Origin: Pseudomethylobacillus aquaticus
GTDB taxonomy: Bacteria; Pseudomonadota; Gammaproteobacteria; Burkholderiales; Methylophilaceae
DNA length: 64,000 bases
Assembly: GCF_003730115.1 (NCBI RefSeq)
Contig: NZ_RJVP01000002.1
Span: 1 to 64,000, forward strand
Direction: 5' to 3'
The notes below the pieces were generated by a model. The model ran no database searches, was not told where the DNA came from, and saw only the letters and a list, made by a program, of their open reading frames with translations. The position numbers and the translations under genes were made by a program. Numbering within the stretch: the first letter of the stretch is position 1; every line of letters begins with the position of its first letter. Shown here piece by piece: positions 9,331 to 19,023 of the stretch.

Positions 9331-9368
9331 CGGACTACTCAATAATCGCTGAAAAAATCAAGAGGCGG

Positions 9369-9398
9369 ATTTTATGTCATGCCCGAGCGCCTTGTCAA
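9369..9398 (-). promoter_or_regulatory. Sigma-70 promoter for rplM-rpsI
   Basis: Minus strand: perfect -35 TTGACA (9393-9398), 18-bp spacer, -10 TAAAAT (9369-9374). Transcription would begin near 9362, about 30 nt before the L13 start codon. No other gene lies in this 107-bp gap. Confidence 0.75.
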
Positions 9399-9449
9399 AC
9401 GCTATCTTGGAATCAATGACATATTTATCCATCGTATTTAGATCAACCG

Positions 9450-10310
9450 CTAAAACGGTGCTACATAACTGAGCACTACACCGGCAAAAATCACCGCACC
9501 CAGCCAGTTGTTGTGCAGAAACGCGCGGAAACACGCGCTGCGTTCACGCAGCCGGATAAGCCGGTAATGATACACGGCGATGGCGCCCGCCGCTAATAAT
9601 CCCACAGCATACGGCCAGCCCAGGCCACTTTGCCTGCCCACATAGGCCAGCAGCAGCAAGGTCAGCGCATAGCAGACCATGATAGCCAGCACATCGTAGC
9701 GCCCGAAGCAGATCGCTGACGAGCGGATGCCGATCTTGAGGTCATCTTCCCTATCCACCATGGCATATTCGGTGTCATACGCGATGGCCCAGCACACATT
9801 GGCCAGCAACATCCACCAGGCGATGGCAGGCACCTCACCGGTCTGTGCGGCGAAGGCCATGGGAATGCCAAAGCCGAAGGCAATGCCAAGATAGGCCTGC
9901 GGGATGGCCAGAAAGCGCTTGGTGAGCGGGTAGCTGGCAGCCAGGAACAAGGCCGGGAACGATAAGGCCACGGTCAGCGCATTCAGCTGTAACACCAGCG
10001 CAAACGCCAGCACCACCAGCAGCAAGGTCAACAGCAAGGCCTCTCGCACACTGACCTGTTTGGCCGCCAATGGCCGCAAGCGCGTACGCTGTACATGCAC
10101 ATCGAAGTTGCGGTCCGCGATGTCGTTCATGACACAGCCCGCCGAACGCATCAACACGGTGCCCAGCACAAAAACACCCAGCACCTTCAACTCCGGCTCG
10201 CCCTGCGCCGCGATCCACAAAGCCCATAAGGTGGGCCACAGCAACAGCAGGATGCCGATGGGCTTGTCCAGCCGCATCAGCCGCAGATAGGCATTCAACT
10301 TGATACGCAT
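9450..10310 (-). CDS. ubiA: 4-hydroxybenzoate polyprenyltransferase
   Basis: Membrane prenyltransferase attaching the polyprenyl tail to 4-hydroxybenzoate in ubiquinone synthesis. The 286-residue protein has the first aspartate-rich motif in NDIADRNFD and the second in [12 protein letters not shown], plus about eight hydrophobic helices. The ATG at 10310 overlaps the ubiC stop as TGATG, so translation is coupled and the two consecutive pathway steps are co-expressed. An open frame to 10391 inside ubiC is ignored. Last gene of the yicC-to-ubiA run. Confidence 0.95.
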   Translation of the reverse strand: MRIKLNAYLRLMRLDKPIGILLLLWPTLWALWIAAQGEPELKVLGVFVLGTVLMRSAGCVMNDIADRNFDVHVQRTRLRPLAAKQVSVREALLLTLLLVVLAFALVLQLNALTVALSFPALFLAASYPLTKRFLAIPQAYLGIAFGFGIPMAFAAQTGEVPAIAWWMLLANVCWAIAYDTEYAMVDREDDLKIGIRSSAICFGRYDVLAIMVCYALTLLLLAYVGRQSGLGWPYAVGLLAAGAIAVYHYRLIRLRERSACFRAFLHNNWLGAVIFAGVVLSYVAPF

Positions 10311-10903
10311 CAGTACAGGAGCTCCGGCAAGAACACTTCGGTCACCAGCAAGCGCGCGCGTCCCAGCCTGAACACGGAACGCCTGGCCCACAAGCTGGAA
10401 GGCGGCGCGGCCAGATGCGCGCTGGCGCGTTGAAACAAGGGATGGTGCGCATGCAATGGCTTGAATTGCAGATGGGTACGCTTGACCCTGGGGTCAGCGA
10501 ACAAGGCCCCGCCCAGCGGACGGTTACCCAGCCGCCCCAAGCCGCGCCAAGGCCCACGCAGACTGGCATGCGGGATCACACTGTGCGCGAACACACAGAT
10601 CACGCCATCACAACTGAGCTGCACTTCACGCAGCAAGGCATGCTGGCGCGGCTTCAGCTGCAGCAATGCGGCTTCATCGCGCTGCGGCCTGGCGCTGGAC
10701 AGGCGTACACCGCGCACGGAAAAATCACGGCAATGCAGCTGCAGCCGTCGCGTCAAGGAGCCCTCGTTGCTCAGCCAGTCGCGGTACGCCAGGCTCCCCA
10801 AGGGCTTTTTAAGCCAGCCATGACGCCCCACCGGCAAATAGCTTAATTTGTTCACAGCAGGATTATCGCAGGCCGGGTCATACTTTGACGAGCTCGGCCG
10901 CAT
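10310..10903 (-). CDS. ubiC: Chorismate lyase
   Basis: Releases pyruvate from chorismate to give 4-hydroxybenzoate, the first committed step of ubiquinone synthesis. The 197-residue protein has UbiC features: [12 protein letters not shown] near the N-terminus, [20 protein letters not shown], and [11 protein letters not shown] with the catalytic-region arginines. The ATG at 10903 overlaps recG by 26 bp. A GTG at 10855 just before NKLSYLPV would remove 16 weakly conserved residues and the overlap; both remain possible. Directly coupled to ubiA. Confidence 0.88.
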   Translation of the reverse strand: MRPSSSKYDPACDNPAVNKLSYLPVGRHGWLKKPLGSLAYRDWLSNEGSLTRRLQLHCRDFSVRGVRLSSARPQRDEAALLQLKPRQHALLREVQLSCDGVICVFAHSVIPHASLRGPWRGLGRLGNRPLGGALFADPRVKRTHLQFKPLHAHHPLFQRASAHLAAPPSSLWARRSVFRLGRARLLVTEVFLPELLY

Positions 10904-12920
10904 GGCCCAGCCAGCGCTGCAAATGCGCTTCCACCGCTGACGGATGATCGCGCAGCAGGTCTTCTGCCAGCTGACGCGCCCGGTGCAGCAAGGGCTCGTC
11001 GCGCGTCAGATCAGCGATCTTCAGCATGGGCACCCCGCTTTGGCGCACGCCCATGTATTCGCCGGGGCCGCGCAGATTGAGATCGGCCTGCGCGATCTCG
11101 AAACCGTCGCTGGATTCATAGATCACTTTAAGACGCTGCCGCGCCATTTCCGACAATGGCTGCTGATACAACAGGATGCAACTGCTCCTGGCGGCGCCGC
11201 GCCCGACCCGACCCCGCAACTGATGCAGCTGCGACAAGCCCATACGTTCGGCATGCTCGATCACCATCAGGCTGGCGTTCGGCACATCCACCCCCACTTC
11301 GATCACGGTAGTGGCCACCAGCAGTTGCAGCTCGTTTCGACTGAATGCCGCCATCACCGCCTGTTTTTCAGCCGGCTTCATGCGGCCATGCACCAGTCCG
11401 ACATGCAGCTCAGGGAACGAAGCCTGCAACAAGGCATAGGTCTCCTCCGCTGTTTTCAGCTGCAAGACTTCACTTTCCTCGATCAATGGGCACACCCAGT
11501 ACGCCTGGCTGCCCTGCAGGCAGGCGTCACGCACACGCTGCAACACCTCGTCACGCCGTGCATCCGCGACCAGCCGCGTCACGATGGGCGTGCGTCCGGG
11601 CGGCAGCTCGTCGATCACCGACACGTCCAGGTCCGCGTAATAGCTCATGGACAAGGTGCGCGGAATGGGGGTGGCGCTCATCATCAGCTGATGCGGCTCA
11701 GGCTGACCTTTTTGACGCAACAATAAGCGCTGTTGCACACCAAAGCGGTGCTGTTCGTCGACGATGGCCAGGCCCAGCCGGGCAAACTGCACCTGCTCCT
11801 GAAACAGCGCGTGGGTACCGACCACCAGCTTGGCTGCCCCACTGGCGATAGCTTCCAGCGCCTGCGTACGTGCTTTCTTGTTCTGACTGCCGGATAGCCA
11901 CGCCACCTCCAGCCCCAGCGGCTGCAGCCAGCTCTGCATCTTGTGCAGGTGCTGTTCGGCAAGGATCTCGGTGGGCGCCATGATCGCGGCCTGCCAACCC
12001 TGCTCGACAGCTTGAAGCGCCGCCAGCGCCGCGACGATGGTCTTGCCGCTGCCTACATCGCCTTGCAGCAAACGCTGCATGGGATAGCGCTGGGCCAGGT
12101 CGCGGCTGATCTCGGTGAGCGCCCTGCCCTGCGCGCCGGTCAGCGCGAACGGCAAGCTGGCCAGCAAAGCGGGTATCAGCAACTTCGATGGCGCCAGTGC
12201 AGGCGCACCCAGGCTGCGCCTCTTGGCATAGTGGCGCCGCATGGACAGCTGCTGTGCCAGCAACTCTTCATAGGCCAGACGCTGCCAGGCTGGCGTGCTG
12301 CGCTCCTGCAAGGCATACAGGTCCGCATCCGGCGGCGGCCTGTGCAGAGCACGCAGGCTTTCCGCATAACCGGGCAAGTCCGTGTAGACCGCAGCGGGCA
12401 AGGTCTCCTCCAGCGCCGCGTTGTCCAGCGCCCAGTCTATGTATTTACGCAGACTGGCCTGCGACAGACCGGCGGTGGTGGGATACACTGGCGTCAAGGT
12501 CTCGGTCACCGGCGTGCCCTCACGCACGGCACGCACCTGAGGGTGCACCATCTCCCAACCGAAAAAGCCGCCGCGCACTTCACCGAACACGCGCAGGCGG
12601 CGTCCGACCTTGAGCTGGGCGATCTGGCTGGGGTAGAAATGCAAAAAGCGCAAGGTCAGCTGGCCGCTATCGTCTTGCAGACGGGCGATCAACACCTTGC
12701 GCGGACGGTACTGCACTTCGCTGTGCACGATCTCGCCTTCGATCTGCACCTGATCCCCCTGACGCACATCGCGCACCAGCGTGATATGGGTTTCATCGAC
12801 ATAACGCAGAGGCAGGTGCAGCAGCAAGCCCTGGGCATCGATAATGCCCAGCTTGCGCAGATTGGCCTGCGCCGGTTTAGGCAGGGAAGAGAAGTCGGCG
12901 GCGCGGCTCAGAACGGTCAG
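10878..12920 (-). CDS. recG: ATP-dependent DNA helicase RecG, start codon unusual
   Basis: Branch-migration helicase that reverses stalled forks and processes Holliday junctions. The protein has the OB-fold wedge ([17 protein letters not shown]), Walker [13 protein letters not shown] box (IVDEQHRFG), SATPIPRT and C-terminal motifs [11 protein letters not shown] and QLRGRVGRG. The first possible ATG/GTG/TTG is TTG at 12827 (649 residues), but in-frame codons upstream encode a plausible RecG N-terminal segment ([20 protein letters not shown]). I therefore extend to CTG 12920, whose TG are shared with the ridA TGA stop; this gives 680 residues, nearer the family's length. The start is inferred. 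Confidence 0.9.
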   Translation of the reverse strand: MTVLSRAADFSSLPKPAQANLRKLGIIDAQGLLLHLPLRYVDETHITLVRDVRQGDQVQIEGEIVHSEVQYRPRKVLIARLQDDSGQLTLRFLHFYPSQIAQLKVGRRLRVFGEVRGGFFGWEMVHPQVRAVREGTPVTETLTPVYPTTAGLSQASLRKYIDWALDNAALEETLPAAVYTDLPGYAESLRALHRPPPDADLYALQERSTPAWQRLAYEELLAQQLSMRRHYAKRRSLGAPALAPSKLLIPALLASLPFALTGAQGRALTEISRDLAQRYPMQRLLQGDVGSGKTIVAALAALQAVEQGWQAAIMAPTEILAEQHLHKMQSWLQPLGLEVAWLSGSQNKKARTQALEAIASGAAKLVVGTHALFQEQVQFARLGLAIVDEQHRFGVQQRLLLRQKGQPEPHQLMMSATPIPRTLSMSYYADLDVSVIDELPPGRTPIVTRLVADARRDEVLQRVRDACLQGSQAYWVCPLIEESEVLQLKTAEETYALLQASFPELHVGLVHGRMKPAEKQAVMAAFSRNELQLLVATTVIEVGVDVPNASLMVIEHAERMGLSQLHQLRGRVGRGAARSSCILLYQQPLSEMARQRLKVIYESSDGFEIAQADLNLRGPGEYMGVRQSGVPMLKIADLTRDEPLLHRARQLAEDLLRDHPSAVEAHLQRWLGHAAELVKV

Positions 12921-13300
12921 GATTCCAGTACGAGCACGCCATCGGCTTCCACCAGCGCGCCTCTGGGTAGAGAGGCCACGCCGACCGCTGCACGTGCCGG
13001 ATAAGGCTGACTGAAATATTCCGCCATGATGCTGTTCACCAGCGCGAAATGGCCCAAGTCGGTCAGGAACACATTGAGTTTGACCACATCTGCCAGCGAA
13101 CCGCCCGCCGCTTCCGCCACGGCCTGCAGGTTCTGGAACACACGGTGGATCTGCGCTTCTATGCCCTCGACCAGCTGCATGCTCACCGGGTCTAGGCCGA
13201 TCTGGCCGGAGAGATACACCGTAGCCCCGACCTTGACCGCCTGGGAATAGGTGCCGATGGCCTGAGGCGCACCAGCGGTTTGAATGATCTGTTTCTGCAT
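12917..13300 (-). CDS. ridA: RidA family enamine/imine deaminase
   Basis: Hydrolyses reactive 2-aminoacrylate-type enamines released by PLP enzymes, protecting other enzymes from damage. The 127-residue protein has the YjgF/RidA core: [20 protein letters not shown], the [10 protein letters not shown] segment and [12 protein letters not shown], where the conserved arginine binds the substrate carboxylate. It lies 21 bp after spoT and ends within the proposed recG start. Confidence 0.94.
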   Translation of the reverse strand: MQKQIIQTAGAPQAIGTYSQAVKVGATVYLSGQIGLDPVSMQLVEGIEAQIHRVFQNLQAVAEAAGGSLADVVKLNVFLTDLGHFALVNSIMAEYFSQPYPARAAVGVASLPRGALVEADGVLVLES

Positions 13301-13321
13301 GAGGAACTGCCCTTGAAATGA

Positions 13322-15538
13322 TTACTGTACGCGTTGCTCGAAGCCTATGCCCTTGACGCGGTTGATGCGCACCACGTCCTGGATCTTGCGCAGACGGCGG
13401 ATCAGGTCGGCCAGGTGCACGCGATTCTCCACCTGCACCGTGAAATACATATTGCTATAGGCGCTGTCGTCGGGATCTTCCATGCTGACATTGTCGATGT
13501 TGGAACCCGCATCGGCGATACCGGCAGCGATCTTGGCCAGCATGCCACGCTGATTGGCCACGGTCAGCTTGAGGTTGACCTTGAACAGGCGCTTGCTGTC
13601 CGGATCCCACTCCACATCCAGCCATTTGTCCGGGTCTACACGCATCTTGCGCATGCCCGGACAGTCATGGGTATGGATCACCAGACCCTTGTCCTTGTTA
13701 AGGAAGCCCAGGATGGGGTCGCCGGGGATGGGGCGGCAGCACTGGGCGAACTGCACGGCCATGCCTTCGGAACCACGGATGGTGATGGTGCCCAGGGGTT
13801 TATTGGGATGCTTGCCCTGCCGCTCGGCCGGGTCTTCACCCAGCGCCATCAACTGGTGCGCCACCATGACGTTGAGGCGCTTGCCCAGGCCGATGTCGGT
13901 AAGGATCTCTTCTTTGCCCTTGACCGCGTAGTCGCGTGCCAGCTTCTGCCAGCGTGCGTCATCGATGCTGGCCGGGTCGGCATGCAGCGCACGCAAGGCC
14001 TGATTCAGCATGCGTTCGCCCAGATGCGCGGACTCGGTGGACTGCATGGATTTGAGGTAATGACGGATATGCGCACGCGCCTTGCCGGACATCACATAGT
14101 TCAGCCAGGCCGGATTGGGCTTGGCGTTATTGGCGGTGATGATCTCGACGTGGTCACCGTTGTGCAGCTCGGTTCTGAGCGGCGCCAGTTCCTGATTGAT
14201 CTTGACCGCCACGCAGCTGTTGCCGATGTCGGTGTGCACCGCATAGGCAAAATCCACCGCCGTCGCACCCTTGGGCAGCGCCATGATCTTGCCCTTGGGC
14301 GTGAACACATAGACCTCGTCCGGGAACAGGTCCACCTTGAAGTGCTCCAGGAACTCCAGCGAATCGGCGCTCTCGTTCTGGATATCGATCAGGCGTTGCA
14401 GCCATTGGTGAGTCTGCTGCTGCAGCGCGGTCAGATGCGCATCGGTCGTTTTATACAACCAGTGCGCCGCCACACCAGCCTCGGCGATGTTGTGCATCTC
14501 GCGGCTGCGCATCTGCACCTCGATCGGTGTGCCGAACGGGCCGAACAGCGTGGTGTGCAGCGACTGGTAGCCATTGGCCTTGGGGATGGCGATGTAGTCT
14601 TTGAACTTGCCCGGGATGGGCTTGTACAGCCCGTGCAAGGCGCCCAGTGCCAGATAGCAGGTGGGCATGTCCTTGACGATGACGCGGAAGCCGTAGATAT
14701 CGTAGATCTGCGAAAAGGTCACCATCTTGCCGGTCATCTTTTTGTAGATACCGTACAGGTGTTTTTCACGGCCGGTGACTTCAGCCTCGATGTGCATGTC
14801 CTGCAAGCGCTGCTTGATGGCATCCAGGATCTTGACGATGACTTCCTTGCGGTTGCCACGCGCCGCCTTGATGGCCTTGGCGATGACGTTGTAGCGCATC
14901 GGGTACAGGTATTTGAAGCTGAGGTCTTCAAGCTCCTGGTAGATGGCATTCAGGCCCAGCCGGTTGGCGATGGGCGCATAGATATCCAGCGTCTCGCGCG
15001 CGATGCGCTTGCGCTTCTCCACCCCCATCACGTCCAGCGTCTGCATGTTATGCAGGCGGTCGCCCAGCTTGACCAGAATCACGCGCACATCCTGCGACAT
15101 GGCCAGCAGCATCTTGCGGAAGTTCTCCGCCTGCGCCTGCGTGGCGCTCTGGAATTCGATCTTGTCGAGCTTGGACAAGCCATCCACCAGCTCGGCCACC
15201 TGCTTGCCGAACTGCTCGCTGATGTCCTGCTTGGTGACGCCGGTGTCTTCCACCACATCGTGCAGCAATGCAGCGATCAGCGTGGGCGTATCCAGATGCA
15301 GCTCGGCCAGAATGCAGGCCACCGACACCGGATGGGTGATGTAGGGCTCGCCGCTCTTGCGGATCTGGCCTTCATGAGCCGCCGCGCTGTAGCGATAGGC
15401 CGCCCAGATCTGGGCGATGTCTTTGGGTTTGAGGTAGAGCTTGAGTCGCTGGGTGAGCGGAGAATCCTCGCTGTCTGCAGGCAGCAAGGGGGTCATCGGT
15501 AGTGCGTCTAGTGCATGTTTGGCTGCAGATGTTGGCAT
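13322..15538 (-). CDS. spoT: Bifunctional (p)ppGpp synthetase/hydrolase
   Basis: RelA/SpoT-family enzyme controlling the stringent-response alarmone. Of 738 residues: the N-terminal HD hydrolase with HDVVEDTG near residue 90 and preceding ITHPVSVA; synthetase domain (YDIYGFRVIV, PKANGYQSLHT, EVQMRSREMHNIAE); TGS domain (VFTPKGKIMALPKGAT); zinc-finger/helical region with CCRPIPGD; C-terminal ACT domain. The intact HD motif marks a functional hydrolase, as in SpoT. The yicC-gmk-rpoZ-spoT order is conserved in Proteobacteria. Its target promoters (rRNA) lie in the same window. A 722-codon antisense frame covering it is a shadow. Confidence 0.95.
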   Translation of the reverse strand: MPTSAAKHALDALPMTPLLPADSEDSPLTQRLKLYLKPKDIAQIWAAYRYSAAAHEGQIRKSGEPYITHPVSVACILAELHLDTPTLIAALLHDVVEDTGVTKQDISEQFGKQVAELVDGLSKLDKIEFQSATQAQAENFRKMLLAMSQDVRVILVKLGDRLHNMQTLDVMGVEKRKRIARETLDIYAPIANRLGLNAIYQELEDLSFKYLYPMRYNVIAKAIKAARGNRKEVIVKILDAIKQRLQDMHIEAEVTGREKHLYGIYKKMTGKMVTFSQIYDIYGFRVIVKDMPTCYLALGALHGLYKPIPGKFKDYIAIPKANGYQSLHTTLFGPFGTPIEVQMRSREMHNIAEAGVAAHWLYKTTDAHLTALQQQTHQWLQRLIDIQNESADSLEFLEHFKVDLFPDEVYVFTPKGKIMALPKGATAVDFAYAVHTDIGNSCVAVKINQELAPLRTELHNGDHVEIITANNAKPNPAWLNYVMSGKARAHIRHYLKSMQSTESAHLGERMLNQALRALHADPASIDDARWQKLARDYAVKGKEEILTDIGLGKRLNVMVAHQLMALGEDPAERQGKHPNKPLGTITIRGSEGMAVQFAQCCRPIPGDPILGFLNKDKGLVIHTHDCPGMRKMRVDPDKWLDVEWDPDSKRLFKVNLKLTVANQRGMLAKIAAGIADAGSNIDNVSMEDPDDSAYSNMYFTVQVENRVHLADLIRRLRKIQDVVRINRVKGIGFEQRVQ

Positions 15539-15553
15539 AGACGAACGGACACG

Positions 15554-15766
15554 TTAGGCATGGCCACGGTTCAATACTTCCAGCCCGACCTTGCCGGCGG
15601 CGATCTCGCGCAGTGCCATCACGGTAGGCTTGTCCTTCTGGCCATGGTTGTTGACCATGGATTCGGAGCCATTAGCCAGCTGGCGTGCACGGTAGGCGGC
15701 CACCAGGGTCAGCTGAAAGCGGTTAGGGATCTTGTCCAGACAATCATCAACAGTAATACGTGCCAT
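15554..15766 (-). CDS. rpoZ: RNA polymerase omega subunit
   Basis: Small subunit that helps assemble beta-prime and forms part of ppGpp site 1 on RNA polymerase. The 70 residues start [28 protein letters not shown], the family's most conserved stretch, with a shorter C-terminus than E. coli omega. It sits between gmk and spoT, linking a ppGpp-binding subunit to the ppGpp enzyme. Confidence 0.97.
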   Translation of the reverse strand: MARITVDDCLDKIPNRFQLTLVAAYRARQLANGSESMVNNHGQKDKPTVMALREIAAGKVGLEVLNRGHA

Positions 15767-15798
15767 AGAAATTTCTCCAGAGGTGCTTCATCATGAAT

Positions 15799-16407
15799 TC
15801 AGACCAGAGTGCCGATCAACGCAGCATGCTGTTTCAACTGCGCTTGCGACCTCAGACGTTGGGCGCGCACGATGGCCTGGATATCCTCCAGCGCCACGGC
15901 GAAACTGTCGTTGATTGTAACATAGTCAAATTCGGTCACATGCCGCATCTCCTCGCGGGCGGCAGCGAGGCGGATGGCGATCACGTCGGCGCTGTCCTGG
16001 CCTCTGTCATTGAGGCGGCGGGCCAGCTCTTCAAGCGAAGGTGGCAGGACGAAGATGCTGACCGCTTGTGGCAACAGCTTCCTGACCTGGGCCGCACCTT
16101 GCCAGTCGATCTCCAGGATCACATCGAAACCCGCCGCCAGCTGGGCCTCGACCGCTGATCGGGAGGTGCCATAGCGGTTGCCATGCACATGCGCGCTTTC
16201 GATGAAATCGCCCTCCTCCTGCATGCGCTGGAAGGTCGTGACATTGACAAAGTGGTAATGCACGCCCTCCTGTTCGCCTGGGCGTGGTGCACGCGTGGTG
16301 TGCGACACCGACAGCCGGACAGCGGGGTCCTGCTGCAACAGCGCGTGCACCAGGCTGGTTTTGCCAGCGCCAGAAGCCGCACTGATGATGAAAAGGTTGG
16401 CAGTCAT
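15799..16407 (-). CDS. gmk: Guanylate kinase
   Basis: Phosphorylates GMP to GDP with ATP. The 202 residues begin with the P-loop SAASGAGKTS, then the GMP-binding block SVSHTTRAPRPGEQEGVHYHFV, and ILEIDWQGAAQVRK. Full length for the family. It lies between yicC and rpoZ, 32 bp before rpoZ. Inhibited by ppGpp in some bacteria (family knowledge), which fits the neighbourhood. Confidence 0.97.
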   Translation of the reverse strand: MTANLFIISAASGAGKTSLVHALLQQDPAVRLSVSHTTRAPRPGEQEGVHYHFVNVTTFQRMQEEGDFIESAHVHGNRYGTSRSAVEAQLAAGFDVILEIDWQGAAQVRKLLPQAVSIFVLPPSLEELARRLNDRGQDSADVIAIRLAAAREEMRHVTEFDYVTINDSFAVALEDIQAIVRAQRLRSQAQLKQHAALIGTLV

Positions 16408-16433
16408 GGAATGTCTTTAAGGTGTGGTTAGCT

Positions 16434-17300
16434 TTATTCGATATTTTGAATCTGTTCGCGCATTTGCTCAATCAACACTTTCAAGCCCATGGCGATCTGC
16501 GACACCTCGCTGGAAACGGATTTGGAACCCAGCGTATTGGCTTCACGGTTCAGCTCCTGCATCAGGAAGTCCAGTTGCTTGCCCGCCGCGCCACCGGCCG
16601 CCAGGATACGCTTCACCTCGCTGATGTGGGCGGTCAGGCGGCCCAGCTCTTCATCCACGTCCACACGCTGCGCATATAGCACCAGCTCCTGACGCAGACG
16701 CTCTTCATCCACATTGTTGAGCGCTTCCTGCAGCTTGGCCGCCAGACGTTGCTGATAGGCCTGCAACTGCGCTGGCAGCAGCGCTTGAGACTGTTGCACC
16801 AAGGCTTCCATGCCGGCCAGGCGCTCCAGAATGATGGCTTTGAGTTTGGCGCCTTCGCGGCCACGCGCCTCGCGCAGTGCCAGCAAGGCTTGCTGCAAGG
16901 CCGCCCCCACTTCGGCGTTCAGTTCGTCCTGATCCAGCGTTTGCGTGGCCAGCACGCCGGGCCAGCGCAGAATGTCGGCCACGCTCAATGGTGCACTGTG
17001 CGGGAACTGCTGTTGCACCGCCTGCGACAGCTGCCATAGCTGCTGCAAAGCCTGGCCATCGAGCGTGGTATCGGCTTTCTGGCCGCCGCGCTGCACCAGC
17101 GCCAGCCGGCATTCCACCTTGCCGCGCCCCAGGCCCGCATTGATCTGCTCGCGCAGCATGGGTTCGAAACTGCGCAGATGGTCGTCCAGCTTGAGCTGCA
17201 GCTCCAGATAACGATGATTCACCGAGCGCAACTCCAGCAGCACCACACCAGCGGCGGTTTCACGTTCGATGGCAGCAAAGCCGGTCATGCTGTAGATCAT
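16434..17300 (-). CDS. YicC family endoribonuclease
   Basis: Member of the YicC/DUF1732 family, some of which are now known as endoribonucleases acting on small RNAs. The 288 residues start MIYSMTGFAAIERE (the diagnostic MTGFA motif), have a long helical centre, and end with the conserved HISEVKRILAAGGAAGKQLDFLMQELNREANTLGSK-type block (here at about residues 225-262). First gene of the yicC-gmk-rpoZ-spoT run, divergent from rph with a 157-bp gap that must hold promoters for both. Confidence 0.92.
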   Translation of the reverse strand: MIYSMTGFAAIERETAAGVVLLELRSVNHRYLELQLKLDDHLRSFEPMLREQINAGLGRGKVECRLALVQRGGQKADTTLDGQALQQLWQLSQAVQQQFPHSAPLSVADILRWPGVLATQTLDQDELNAEVGAALQQALLALREARGREGAKLKAIILERLAGMEALVQQSQALLPAQLQAYQQRLAAKLQEALNNVDEERLRQELVLYAQRVDVDEELGRLTAHISEVKRILAAGGAAGKQLDFLMQELNREANTLGSKSVSSEVSQIAMGLKVLIEQMREQIQNIE

Positions 17301-17426
17301 GGTTTGTCCTAAACTCTTGAAAAGGCGGTGCGTGGCAGGCAGCCTAAAGCAAGCATGCCCACCTAAAGCATGCAGGCCAACCTAAAGCGCGATGGTATCA
17401 AATCCGCCGCCTGCAGGCTGCTGCCT

Positions 17427-17432
17427 TATAAT
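17427..17432 (+). promoter_or_regulatory. Possible -10 element for rph
   Basis: TATAAT lies 26 bp before the rph start codon, in the divergent yicC-rph gap. No convincing -35 is found 16-18 bp upstream, so this is only a candidate. Confidence 0.35.
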
Positions 17433-17457
17433 AGTGTTTTGCCCAGCAGGAATCGTT

Positions 17458-18174
17458 ATGCGCCCCAGTCAACGTCAACCCGACCAATTACGCGAGGTTG
17501 AGATCATCCGCCATTACACCAAGCATGCCGAAGGTTCGGTGCTGGTGAAGTTTGGCGACACCCATGTGTTATGCACCGCCAGTGTGGACGAGAAGGTGCC
17601 GCCCTTCCTGCGTGGCAAGGGACAAGGCTGGGTCACCGCCGAGTATGGCATGCTGCCGCGCTCCACGGGCAGCCGCATGGACCGTGAAGCGGCCAAAGGC
17701 AAACAGTCCGGCCGCACTCAGGAGATCCAGCGCCTGATCGGCCGCAGCCTGCGCGCCATCATCGATCTGGAAAAGCTGGGCGAGCGCACCATTCACATCG
17801 ATTGCGATGTGATCCAGGCGGATGGCGGCACACGCACCGCCAGCATCACCGGCGCGTTCGTGGCACTGCAGGACGCCGTAACGCTGCTGATGGAGAACGG
17901 CCTGCTCAGCGAATCGCCCCTCAAAGATGCCGTGGCCGCCATTTCCGTTGGCGTCTATCAGGGTGAGGCGGTGCTGGATCTGGATTATCTGGAAGATTCG
18001 GAGTGCGACACCGACATGAACGTGGTGATGACCGGCAGTGGCGGCTTCGTGGAGATCCAGGGCACGGCAGAAGGTGTCCCCTTCGAACGCGAGCAGATGG
18101 ACCACATGCTGGACCTGGCCGCGCTGGGCATCTGCGAACTGATCGCCAAACAACAGGAAGCGCTCGGTGCTTAA
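17458..18174 (+). CDS. rph: Ribonuclease PH
   Basis: Phosphate-dependent 3' to 5' exoribonuclease trimming tRNA 3' ends. From [12 protein letters not shown] it has 238 residues, the usual length, with RPS/R-rich start, [33 protein letters not shown] and [22 protein letters not shown] motifs. An AGGA site lies 6 nt before the ATG; the frame runs upstream to 17392 without support. Its last 8 bp overlap rdgB. Confidence 0.97.
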   Translation: MRPSQRQPDQLREVEIIRHYTKHAEGSVLVKFGDTHVLCTASVDEKVPPFLRGKGQGWVTAEYGMLPRSTGSRMDREAAKGKQSGRTQEIQRLIGRSLRAIIDLEKLGERTIHIDCDVIQADGGTRTASITGAFVALQDAVTLLMENGLLSESPLKDAVAAISVGVYQGEAVLDLDYLEDSECDTDMNVVMTGSGGFVEIQGTAEGVPFEREQMDHMLDLAALGICELIAKQQEALGA

Positions 18175-18772
18175 GCAACTGGTCATCGCGACCGGCAACG
18201 CCGGCAAGTTGCGCGAATTCCAGCAACTGCTGGCCCCGCTCGCCATTGAGGTCATCCCGCAGACCACGCTGGGCGTAACGCCCGCTGACGAGCCGTATAT
18301 GACCTTCATCGAGAATGCGCTGACCAAGGCACGCCATGCCAGCCGTCACAGCGGATTGCCTGCGCTGGCCGATGATTCCGGCATCTGTGTGGATGCCTTG
18401 CAGGGCGCGCCTGGCGTACATTCTGCGCGCTACGCCGCGCCGCTGCCCGGCCTGAGTCAGGACCAGGCCAACAACCAGCAACTTGTGCAGGCCTTGCACG
18501 GTCAGCAACAGCGCACCGCGCATTACTACTGCGTGCTGGTGCTGGTGCGCCACGCCGATGACCCGCAACCGCTGATCGCGGAAGGCGTCTGGCAAGGCGA
18601 GATCCTGGAGGCGCCGCGTGGCGACGGTGGTTTCGGCTATGACCCTATCTTCCTTGATGCGATGACAGGCAAGACCGGCGCCGAACTGCCCCTGGAGATC
18701 AAGAACCGTATCAGCCATCGCGGCCAGGCACTGAGCCGCATGCTGCATTTGATTGAAAGATTGGAACCATGA
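18167..18772 (+). CDS. rdgB: XTP/dITP diphosphatase
   Basis: House-cleaning pyrophosphatase hydrolysing non-canonical purine triphosphates (dITP, XTP). The 201 residues start with GTG and read [22 protein letters not shown], with the [23 protein letters not shown] signature and C-terminal [10 protein letters not shown]. It starts inside the 3' end of rph (8-bp overlap) and its TGA overlaps the next gene's ATG, so three genes are tightly coupled. Confidence 0.96.
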   Translation: MLKQLVIATGNAGKLREFQQLLAPLAIEVIPQTTLGVTPADEPYMTFIENALTKARHASRHSGLPALADDSGICVDALQGAPGVHSARYAAPLPGLSQDQANNQQLVQALHGQQQRTAHYYCVLVLVRHADDPQPLIAEGVWQGEILEAPRGDGGFGYDPIFLDAMTGKTGAELPLEIKNRISHRGQALSRMLHLIERLEP

Positions 18773-18984
18773 ATAGCGAATGGCCCAAATGGCTGCGTGA
18801 TGATGGCAGCGTGGTGTCCTGCACCGAAAAGGTCAAAGTGATGACCGAGAACTTTGACGAGCTAAAACAGATCGCCCAGGACGCGCTGGAAGACGGCTTG
18901 CTCATGGAAGTGTCCGAAGCGCAGATGCGCGAAGCCCTGCATGCGCTGGTGGACAAGCTCATCAACCCTTACGGCAAAGCCTGA
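18769..18984 (+). CDS. Small protein of unknown function
   Basis: A 71-residue soluble, acidic protein with two predicted helices (NFDELKQIAQDALEDGLLMEVS and QMREALHALVDKLINPY), no membrane segment, no cysteine pair. Its ATG overlaps the rdgB stop (ATGA), a strong sign that it is a real translated gene. The N-terminal phrase [21 protein letters not shown] resembles short conserved proteobacterial proteins near rdgB/hemW as far as I recall, but I cannot name a family. It lies 39 bp before hemW. Confidence 0.7.
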   Translation: MNSEWPKWLRDDGSVVSCTEKVKVMTENFDELKQIAQDALEDGLLMEVSEAQMREALHALVDKLINPYGKA

Positions 18985-19023
18985 CGCCTTGTTGCAACCC
19001 CTGATGTAGAACGATGTAATCGC

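Noticed and set aside
13334-15502. 722-codon open frame antisense to spoT
   Set aside because: It mirrors the codon positions of a clearly real gene, has no family resemblance and is a known effect of codon bias at this composition.
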